Positions 1 to 4,480 of a stretch of 5,196 nucleotides of DNA are shown one piece after another. Position 1 is the first letter of the stretch; every line of letters begins with the position of its first letter. The notes below the pieces were generated by a model. The model saw nothing but the letters and a program-made list of their open reading frames with translations, was not told the origin of the DNA and did no database searches. The translations under genes were made by a program, and so were the position numbers. Origin of the DNA: Ignavibacteriaceae bacterium (GTDB lineage Bacteria > Bacteroidota > Ignavibacteria > Ignavibacteriales > Ignavibacteriaceae); the NCBI GenBank assembly GCA_025449775.1, contig JANWIS010000173.1, forward strand, positions 1 through 5,196. The letters run 5' to 3'.

Positions 1-2
1 AA

Positions 3-80
3 TTACCAAGCGGTATTTACTTTTACAGATTACAAACCGGTGATTTCATCAGCACAAAGAAAATGATATTATTGAAGTGA
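3..80 (+). CDS. C-terminal end of a type IX secretion cargo protein (partial, 5' end outside window)
   Basis: Only the last 25 codons and the TGA stop are present. The visible peptide begins LPSGIYFYRLQTGDF and ends in TKKMILLK. This matches the end of the type A sorting domain of Por/type IX secreted proteins: the L-x-S-G-I-Y-x-Y-R-L strand, a short turn, then a final strand with K-K-M-x-L-x-K. In that family the domain directs a Sec-exported protein through the outer membrane, where it is usually removed and the cargo released or surface-anchored. The cargo's own function lies outside the window and cannot be told. Another frame is also open over bases 1-66, but its peptide resembles nothing I know. 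The tail is diagnostic enough to make the family call firm despite its length. Confidence 0.85.
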   Translation, partial: LPSGIYFYRLQTGDFISTKKMILLK

Positions 81-93
81 GCAAATACAAAAG

Positions 94-184
94 TCAGTCT
101 GAGCAGTTCAACAAGCTCACTATAAACTCAGTCGAAGACTGAAATGTATCTGTATCGTCACACTTCGACTTCGCTCAGTGTGAC
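94..184. repeat. Cluster of three hairpins, intergenic palindromic repeat
   Basis: Three inverted repeats lie in a row in the gap between the secreted-protein gene and the Rrf2 gene. The first is TGAGC (100-104) with GCTCA (115-119). The second is TCAGTC (128-133) with GACTGA (137-142) around a GAA loop. The third is GTCACACT (157-164) with AGTGTGAC (177-184) around a 12-base loop. TCAGTCT (94-100) also pairs perfectly with AGACTGA (136-142), enclosing hairpins 1 and 2. AGTCGAAG (130-137) pairs perfectly with CTTCGACT (163-170), so hairpins 2 and 3 have a competing fold. No run of T follows on either strand, so this is not a classical terminator. From memory, the third unit resembles dispersed intergenic repeats in Bacteroidota and Ignavibacteria genomes; copy number cannot be judged here. 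Confidence 0.65.
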
Positions 185-207
185 AAAAAGCTCTAAAAAC
201 TATCCGA

Positions 208-239
208 CTTGCATTTATTATTTAGAATTTATAGTTTCG
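208..239 (+). promoter_or_regulatory. Candidate Bacteroidota-type promoter of the Rrf2/desulfurase operon
   Basis: TTG at 209-211 is followed after 20 bases by TAGTTTCG at 232-239. This fits the Bacteroidota pattern of a -33 TTTG/TTG box and a -7 TAnnTTTG box at one mismatch (C for the third T), with the usual spacing of about 19-21 bases. Transcription would start near 246-250, leaving a leader of about 15-20 bases before the ATG at 266. No better sigma-70-like pair with 16-18 base spacing was found in this gap. The match is short, so it remains a prediction. Confidence 0.4.
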
Positions 240-243
240 AATC

Positions 244-264
244 AGACTAATTCAGTCTTATTAG
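244..264. promoter_or_regulatory. Candidate operator (inverted repeats) just upstream of the Rrf2 start
   Basis: Two interleaved inverted repeats lie between the predicted -7 box and the start codon. AGACT (244-248) pairs with AGTCT (254-258), and CTAAT (247-251) pairs with ATTAG (260-264). Rrf2-family regulators commonly bind imperfect AT-rich palindromes in their own promoter. A site at the predicted transcription start would allow autorepression. The arms are only five bases long, so chance is a real alternative in such AT-rich DNA. Confidence 0.3.
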
Positions 265-265
265 A

Positions 266-673
266 ATGCTAAAATTATCAAAAAAAGCAGAATATGCGTT
301 AATGGCAGCCAAGTATATGGCTTTGAAAAATTCTTCCGGATATTCTTCAGCAAAAGAAATTTCGGAAAATTATCAGATCCCGTATCAGTTAGTTGCAAAG
401 GTTTTACAGAATCTTGTTAAAAGTGATATTGCTTTTTCAGCAAAAGGAATGAACGGCGGATTTGCACTTGCTAAAAAACCAGAATTAATTTCTATCATCG
501 ACATTATCAAAGCAGTTGAATCAAAATTTAAAATTACTGATTGCATGCACGAAAACGGATCTGAACAAGATTGTTCACATTTCAATTGCTGCAAAATAAA
601 AGATCCGCTTGCAGTGATCCAGAAAAAAATAGACAATGTATTTACTGATACTTATTTAGTTCAGATACTCTGA
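266..673 (+). CDS. Rrf2 family transcriptional regulator, IscR-like, probable Fe-S sensor
   Basis: This 135-residue protein has the usual Rrf2 length and layout. The N-terminus MLKLSKKAEYALMA is typical of the family and supports the start at 266, although the upstream Shine-Dalgarno is poor. A winged helix-turn-helix spans about residues 8-70, with the recognition-helix stretch near 38-52 and the wing G61-x-x-G64-G65-F. A cysteine cluster follows: C93, C103, C108 and C109, with H105 nearby. In IscR three cysteines in this region bind a [2Fe-2S] cluster, but with spacing C-x5-C-x5-C. Here it is C-x9-C-x4-C-C, so cluster binding is likely but its geometry may differ. The stop TGA overlaps the ATG of the cysteine desulfurase by one base, indicating translational coupling. 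It probably controls the genes downstream in response to Fe-S status. NO- or redox-sensing Rrf2 proteins are the alternative. Confidence 0.88.
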   Translation: MLKLSKKAEYALMAAKYMALKNSSGYSSAKEISENYQIPYQLVAKVLQNLVKSDIAFSAKGMNGGFALAKKPELISIIDIIKAVESKFKITDCMHENGSEQDCSHFNCCKIKDPLAVIQKKIDNVFTDTYLVQIL

Positions 674-1869
674 TGAAAATTTCTAAAACAATATATTTAG
701 ATAATCATGCAACTACTCCGGTTGATCCGGAAGTTGTGGAAGCAATGCTTCCCTATTTAACTGAGAAGTTTGGGAATGCATCGAGCAAAAGTCATCGTTA
801 TGGCTGGGAAGCAGAAAGTGCTGTAAAATTATCAAGAGAAACGATTTCAGATTTCATCGGTGCTGAAACAGAAGAAATTTATTTTACAAGCGGTGCAACA
901 GAATCGATAAACCTTGCTCACTTTGGAATTTCAGAAATGTATCGAGAAAAAGGTAATCATATTATTTCCTGTATTACAGAACACAGTGCCTGTCACGATT
1001 CATTAAAATCTTTAGAACAAAAAGGATTTGAAATTACTTTTCTTCCTGTAAACAAAAATGGAGAAATCGATCTCACTCAATTTGAAAGAGAAATAAAAAA
1101 GAACACAATGTTCGTTTCAATAATGACAGCAAATAATGAAATAGGAACTATCCAGAATATAAAAGCAATTGGCGATATTTGTACTGAGAGAAATTTGATT
1201 TTTCATACTGATGCGACACAAGCTATTGGCAAAATTAGTTTTAATGTTAATGATGCAAATGTCCATCTTGCTTCATTTACTTCGCATAAAATTTACGGAC
1301 CAAAAGGAATTGGCGCTTTGTATGTTAGAAGAAAAAATCCTTCAATAAAAATTAAACCACTTTTTTACGGTGGTGGTCAGCAGGATGGTTTTCGCCCGGG
1401 AACTTTGAATGTTCCAGGCATAGTTGGATTTGGCAAATCAATTCAGCTTAGCAGAGATAATTTCAATGAAGAAAATAAACGATTGAAATTTCTAAGAGAC
1501 AAATTATATAATGGCATTGTATCCAATTTAAGTGATATGCATCTAAATGGTAGTCTTGAAAACAGGTTGCAGAATAATTTAAACCTTGTATTTGACGGTG
1601 TAAAATCCGATTCACTGATGATGGCAATGAAAGATATTGCGGTTTCGACCGGTTCTGCTTGTGCTTCTGAGTCCGTTAAGCCAAACAGGATATTGAAAGC
1701 AATTGGTTTACCTGACGACAAAGCAAAATCTGTTATCAGGTTCGGGCTGGGAAGGTTTAACACAGAAGAAGAAATAAATATTGTAATCCAAAAAGTCACT
1801 GCTGCTGTAAATGATTTAAGATTGAAATCAAATTATCAAAAACCAGTTAAAGAATCTTTGCTCACATAG
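673..1869 (+). CDS. iscS: Cysteine desulfurase, group I (IscS/NifS-like)
   Basis: This PLP enzyme converts L-cysteine to alanine and passes persulfide sulfur to Fe-S cluster assembly in the cytosol. At 398 residues it is full length (E. coli IscS has 404). Expected residues fall at nearly the IscS positions: H104 stacking on PLP (TEHSA), N155 (TANNE), D180 and Q183 (HTDATQ), and the Schiff-base lysine K206 in S-H-K-x-x-G-P-K-G. The persulfide cysteine is C330 in GSACASESVKPN. The long flexible loop around it marks group I rather than the SufS-like group II. The N-terminal IYLDNHATTPVDPEV is standard. It overlaps the Rrf2 gene by one base and precedes a small unknown gene by 7 bases. No iscU or nifU-like scaffold follows, so its acceptor is not obvious here. 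NifS would be an equally valid name; substrate and reaction are secure. Confidence 0.95.
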   Translation: MKISKTIYLDNHATTPVDPEVVEAMLPYLTEKFGNASSKSHRYGWEAESAVKLSRETISDFIGAETEEIYFTSGATESINLAHFGISEMYREKGNHIISCITEHSACHDSLKSLEQKGFEITFLPVNKNGEIDLTQFEREIKKNTMFVSIMTANNEIGTIQNIKAIGDICTERNLIFHTDATQAIGKISFNVNDANVHLASFTSHKIYGPKGIGALYVRRKNPSIKIKPLFYGGGQQDGFRPGTLNVPGIVGFGKSIQLSRDNFNEENKRLKFLRDKLYNGIVSNLSDMHLNGSLENRLQNNLNLVFDGVKSDSLMMAMKDIAVSTGSACASESVKPNRILKAIGLPDDKAKSVIRFGLGRFNTEEEINIVIQKVTAAVNDLRLKSNYQKPVKESLLT

Positions 1870-1876
1870 AAAAGTT

Positions 1877-2182
1877 ATGTCAGATAAAATAAAAAATCAT
1901 CTTCAGCTGTTAAAGAACAATGAAACGGAATTGCTAAATTATCTAAAGGCAAAGTTCCCGGTATTTCATAACTCAAACTTTTTTTTCAGAGATTTTCAGT
2001 ACGGAATCAGAAGCTTTCTGGAAAAGAAGGATATAAAAGTCAGCTACCAGGCTGCTGAAAAACTTGCTGAAGAGATGTCAAAAAATTATGAATCACAAAA
2101 AATATTTATCAGAGTAAATCATCAGGGCTGGACAATAAATTTTCCGGAATTTGTTACTTCTGAACCCGGTGATCCATTTTAA
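1877..2182 (+). CDS. Small conserved-looking protein of unknown function in Fe-S operon
   Basis: I do not recognise this 101-residue protein. It begins 7 bases after the desulfurase stop, with only a weak A-rich ribosome binding region, and ends 37 bases before the A-type carrier, so it sits inside the Fe-S operon. It has no signal peptide, no membrane segment and no cysteine, so it cannot be a cysteine-ligated scaffold. Residues 1-26 look helical and charged. Residues 27-43 are aromatic-rich (FPVFHNSNFFFRDFQYG). Residues 44-72 look like two more helices. The tail 75-92 looks like strands with KIFIRVNHQGWTINFPEF, followed by an acidic, proline-containing end. Helices followed by a beta hairpin could form a winged-helix-like fold, but that is a guess. 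Position suggests a partner of the desulfurase or carrier. Codon use resembles its neighbours, and eight consecutive T at 1979-1986 encode the FFF. Confidence 0.8.
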   Translation: MSDKIKNHLQLLKNNETELLNYLKAKFPVFHNSNFFFRDFQYGIRSFLEKKDIKVSYQAAEKLAEEMSKNYESQKIFIRVNHQGWTINFPEFVTSEPGDPF

Positions 2183-2205
2183 TTTTAATGTAACTATAAA
2201 TTATC

Positions 2206-2211
2206 AAGGGA
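2206..2211 (+). promoter_or_regulatory. Ribosome binding site of the A-type carrier gene
   Basis: AAGGGA lies 8 bases before the ATG at 2220. It is one of only two clear Shine-Dalgarno sequences in the window, and it fixes the start of the carrier gene. It suggests independent translation initiation after the 37-base gap, in contrast with the coupled first two genes. Confidence 0.6.
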
Positions 2212-2219
2212 TATAAATC

Positions 2220-2570
2220 ATGACTGAAACAAATGTAAAATCAGAAATCACAATCACTGATAAAGCCAAGAATGAAATTCTTCGGATAATGCAGGCGAAC
2301 AATGTTCCTGCAAACTACGGACTAAGAGTTGGAGTAAAAGGCGGCGGTTGTTCGGGTTTAACATACACTCTTAATTTTGATGAAAATGAAAAAACAGGTG
2401 ACTCAATTATTGAAAAGGATAATGTAAAATTATTCATCGATGGCAAGAGTCTTTTTTACCTGATGGGAACCGAGCTGGATTTTTCCGATGGATTGAATGG
2501 ACGAGGTTTTATTTTTAACAATCCAAACGCTACAAAAACTTGCGGCTGCGGTGAATCATTTGGTGTTTAA
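2220..2570 (+). CDS. A-type iron-sulfur carrier (HesB/IscA/ErpA family)
   Basis: This 116-residue protein has the family's usual length and single Fe-S biosynthesis domain. The three conserved cysteines are all present: C44 in KGGGCSGL and C108/C110 in the terminal TCGCGESF. The C-x63-C-G-C spacing is normal for the family. The domain starts near residue 10 (ITITDKAKNEI), and residues 72-100 carry the conserved F-I-D-G and D-F-x-D-G-L-N-G-x-G-F stretch. A-type carriers bind [2Fe-2S] or [4Fe-4S] clusters at a dimer interface and deliver them to apo-proteins in the cytosol. Whether this is IscA, ErpA or SufA by descent cannot be decided from one sequence, so no symbol is given. It follows the unknown 101-residue gene and precedes the SOD gene by 26 bases, consistent with one transcript. 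Confidence 0.93.
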   Translation: MTETNVKSEITITDKAKNEILRIMQANNVPANYGLRVGVKGGGCSGLTYTLNFDENEKTGDSIIEKDNVKLFIDGKSLFYLMGTELDFSDGLNGRGFIFNNPNATKTCGCGESFGV

Positions 2571-2596
2571 CTTAATCTGTTATCCATTAATACGAG

Positions 2597-3322
2597 ATGA
2601 ATAGAAGAAAATTTATTGGATCAATAACAGCAATTACTGCATCCAGCATAATGCAGCCCTTTGCAAAAAGTTTAACTAAACTTTCACATCAAAAAAACAG
2701 GAGTGAATTAATCATGCAAAAATTTGAACTACCGGCATTGCCCTATTCATACGATGCCTTGGAACCATATATTGATAAAATGACAATGGAAATTCACCAT
2801 TCAAAACACCATAATGCTTACGTAACGAATCTCAATAAAGCTGTAGAAGGAACAGATCTCGCTGGTAAAACGCTTGAAGAATTATTAATAAATATTTCTA
2901 AACATCCTGCTGCTGTGAGAAATAATGGAGGCGGTCATTACAACCACTCACTTTTCTGGACATTGATGAAACAGAATGGCGGAGGTGAACCAAGTGGTGC
3001 ATTAGCCGATGCAATTAAATCCTCTTTTGGTTCTTTCAGTGATTTTAAAACAAATTTCGGTAATGCTGCAGCAACAAGATTCGGTTCGGGCTGGGCATGG
3101 CTTGTTAAACAAAATAATAAGCTGGTAATTGGTTCAACTCCAAACCAGGACAATCCTTTGATGGATGTATCAGATATTAAGGGTACACCAATTTTAGGAC
3201 TCGATGTCTGGGAACATGCTTACTATCTCAAATATCAGAACAGAAGACCAGAATACATAGAAAACTTTTGGAACGTAGTAAACTGGACCGAAGTGTCTAA
3301 ACGATTCGATGAATCAAAATAA
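2597..3322 (+). CDS. sodA: Superoxide dismutase, Mn-type (Fe/Mn family), with twin-arginine signal
   Basis: This enzyme dismutates superoxide to hydrogen peroxide and oxygen. From residue 40 the protein follows E. coli SodA closely: FELPALPYSYDALEP, then the helical hairpin and the C-terminal alpha/beta domain ending in NFWNVVNW. Metal ligands are H67 (EIHHSKHH), H117 (HYNHSLFW), D203 and H207 (LDVWEHAYY). G113 (GGGHYNH) with Q184 (PNQDNPL) is the Mn-type arrangement; Fe enzymes carry the active-site Gln in the N-terminal domain. Cambialistic use is possible. Residues 1-39 are an extra leader with N-R-R-K-F-I-G and a short hydrophobic stretch to about residue 24, which looks like a Tat signal and implies export. 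The start at 2597 has a weak ribosome binding site, whereas in-frame Met40 (2714) has a good one. This gene closes the Fe-S operon before a hairpin terminator. Confidence 0.94.
   Translation: MNRRKFIGSITAITASSIMQPFAKSLTKLSHQKNRSELIMQKFELPALPYSYDALEPYIDKMTMEIHHSKHHNAYVTNLNKAVEGTDLAGKTLEELLINISKHPAAVRNNGGGHYNHSLFWTLMKQNGGGEPSGALADAIKSSFGSFSDFKTNFGNAAATRFGSGWAWLVKQNNKLVIGSTPNQDNPLMDVSDIKGTPILGLDVWEHAYYLKYQNRRPEYIENFWNVVNWTEVSKRFDESK
2699..2716 (+). promoter_or_regulatory. Internal ribosome binding site and alternative SOD start (Met40)
   Basis: AGGAG at 2699-2703 lies 10 bases before the in-frame ATG at 2714. That ATG encodes exactly the point where leaderless SodA proteins begin (MQKFELPALPYSYD). 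Initiation here would give a cytosolic enzyme of 202 residues with no Tat leader. The match is better than that upstream of the 2597 start, where only ACGAG is close to the ATG. Both starts may be used. Confidence 0.5.
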
Positions 3323-3341
3323 ATTTTAATTTATTATTTCA

Positions 3342-3366
3342 GGAAGCAATCAATTTGATTGCTTCC
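3342..3366 (+). terminator. Probable transcription terminator after the SOD gene
   Basis: GGAAGCAATCAA (3342-3353) and TTGATTGCTTCC (3355-3366) are perfect complements separated by one base, giving about 10-11 paired bases with a minimal loop. It sits 20 bases after the SOD stop. What follows is ATTCAAAATTAAAA rather than a clean T run, so it would be an imperfect intrinsic terminator or an mRNA 3'-end stabiliser. The next gene begins 25 bases later on the same strand, so some read-through is plausible. Confidence 0.6.
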
Positions 3367-3390
3367 ATTCAAAATTAAAAAATAGATTAA

Positions 3391-4008
3391 ATGCAGATCC
3401 CAATATTCCCTCTCGCAATAGTAATATTTCCAAACTCGAAATATCCGCTTCATATTTTTGAAGAAAGATATAAAAAATTAATTAACAAGTGCATTGAAAA
3501 TAAAACAGGGTTTGGAATTGTATCAAGAATTGGAGAGACAATTTCTGATATCGGAGTTTATACTGAAATTTCGAACGTTCTAAAAATTTATGAAGCGGGT
3601 GAAATGGATATTGTCATCAAAGGAAAATGGCGTTTCAGGAGGATCAATTACGAGATGCATATTGATGGTTATCATCTCAGTAAAATTGAAAAGGTTGAGG
3701 ATGATGAACCGGATTTCGATTTTAAACTATTCGATGAACTAAAAGTTCGTGTGCGGGAAATGCTGAAGTTAGCTAATTACGATCTGAACCAGAGCTTCTG
3801 GGATACTCTGGAAGCTACAAAAATTAAGTCTTTTAAAATTGCAGAGAAATCAGGATTATCAATTCTGCAGCAACAGGAACTATTAACGATGCAGAATGAA
3901 AATATGCGTTTGAATTATTTACTGGATCACTTTGACAGCATGGAAGAAAAACTTGAATCGAATAAAATGATGAGAGAAATTATTCTTGGTGATGGTTTTC
4001 TGAATTGA
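3391..4008 (+). CDS. Stand-alone LON substrate-binding domain protein
   Basis: This 205-residue protein matches the N-terminal substrate-binding domain of Lon protease (LON/PUA-like, peptidase S16 N-terminal) and lacks the AAA+ ATPase and the Ser-Lys protease domain. The hallmark start is IPIFPLAIVIFPN followed by PLHIFEERYKKLI at about residues 18-31. The beta-barrel part continues to about residue 100 (FGIVSRIGE; IVIKGKWRFRRI). A helical part follows, with the probable coiled segment at 160-198 (LLTMQNENMRLNYLLDHF). Proteins of this type are widespread and poorly characterised; a role in substrate recognition or protein quality control is inferred from the Lon domain only. The start at 3391 gives the canonical N-terminus, although no Shine-Dalgarno is seen. 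It comes after the SOD hairpin, so it may have its own transcript or depend on read-through. It converges with atpC. Confidence 0.88.
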   Translation: MQIPIFPLAIVIFPNSKYPLHIFEERYKKLINKCIENKTGFGIVSRIGETISDIGVYTEISNVLKIYEAGEMDIVIKGKWRFRRINYEMHIDGYHLSKIEKVEDDEPDFDFKLFDELKVRVREMLKLANYDLNQSFWDTLEATKIKSFKIAEKSGLSILQQQELLTMQNENMRLNYLLDHFDSMEEKLESNKMMREIILGDGFLN

Positions 4009-4054
4009 TCCTTCCTAACTCCCCTTCCCCTTTAAGTATCAGAATCGAGTTTAT

Positions 4055-4086
4055 AAAAAAATAATATTTCAAGAACTATATTTTTT
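4055..4086. terminator. Weak AT-only hairpin in the convergent gap, possible bidirectional terminator
   Basis: AAAAAATA (4056-4063) and TATTTTTT (4079-4086) are perfect complements around a 15-base loop that contains the atpC stop. T runs occur in the distal arm on both strands (six on plus, seven on minus). The stem has no G or C pairs, so it would be unstable. No GC-containing hairpin was seen elsewhere between 4009 and 4068, which holds a pyrimidine tract (4019-4033) and little else. Confidence 0.2.
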
Positions 4087-4479
4087 AACTGCACTCAATC
4101 TATTGATTGCCCTTTTAAGCGCAGCTTCTGCACGAGCTTCATCAACTGCTTCTTCTTTTTTTCTTTTAAGCCTTTCCTCAGCCCTTAACTTCGCCTTTTC
4201 AGCACGATCAACATTTACATTTTCTACTTTTTCAATTGAGTCTGCTAATACTAATACTTTGTTTTTATTCACTTCTACAGTACCACCGGAAGTAGTATAA
4301 AACGATTCAACAGAAGTTTTCTTTACTTTGATTAATCCAATTTCAAATGAACTGATCAACGGTGCATGGTTTTTAAGCACCTGGAAACTCCCAACTGTAC
4401 CCGGAATAGTTACAACATCAATTGTATCTTTAAAGACAGGTTTTTCCGGAGTGATTATTTCAAGAGTAAGTTCATCCAT
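4069..4479 (-). CDS. atpC: F1Fo ATP synthase epsilon subunit
   Basis: This 136-residue protein is full length for the epsilon subunit of the F1 central stalk, which couples rotor to catalytic head and inhibits ATP hydrolysis. The N-terminal beta-sandwich spans about residues 1-86: LTLEIITPEKPVF, then GSFQVLKNHAPL at 30-41 (the conserved G-x-x-x-V-L-x-N/G-H-A-P-L) and TSGGTVEVNKNKVLVLAD at about 63-80. Residues 88-136 are the charged C-terminal helical hairpin, rich in Lys, Glu, Arg and Ala. The gene starts one base after the atpD stop, so the two are cotranscribed and probably translationally coupled; a purine-rich AAGAAGAT lies about 7 bases upstream of its ATG, inside atpD. It is the last gene of its unit, because the next gene (LON domain) is convergent. 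Confidence 0.94.
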   Translation of the reverse strand: MDELTLEIITPEKPVFKDTIDVVTIPGTVGSFQVLKNHAPLISSFEIGLIKVKKTSVESFYTTSGGTVEVNKNKVLVLADSIEKVENVNVDRAEKAKLRAEERLKRKKEEAVDEARAEAALKRAINRLSAVKKYSS

Positions 4480-4480
4480 C

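Noticed and set aside
1..66. Open frame at the left edge ending in TGA at 64-66
   Set aside because: Its 21-residue peptide resembles nothing, while the frame ending at 80 gives a typical type IX sorting-domain tail.
94..184. CRISPR array
   Set aside because: The repeats are hairpins of differing sequence with no regular direct repeats or spacers.
385..636. Minus-strand open frame inside the Rrf2 gene
   Set aside because: It is opposite a clear Rrf2 protein and has no family features.
1443..1799. Minus-strand open frame inside the cysteine desulfurase
   Set aside because: The plus strand carries the active-site cysteine loop and the C-terminal domain of the enzyme; the reverse frame is a shadow.
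1979..1986. Run of eight T in the unknown gene as a possible frameshift or slippage site
   Set aside because: The frame is continuous and encodes plausible protein on both sides; no alternative frame of interest follows the run.
2938..3153. Minus-strand open frame inside the SOD gene
   Set aside because: It lies opposite the metal-ligand region of SOD and has no independent support.
4103..4300. 65-codon plus-strand open frame antisense to atpC
   Set aside because: It is a low-complexity Ser/Ala/Phe-rich translation opposite the Lys/Glu-rich epsilon helices; the minus strand encodes a clear AtpC.
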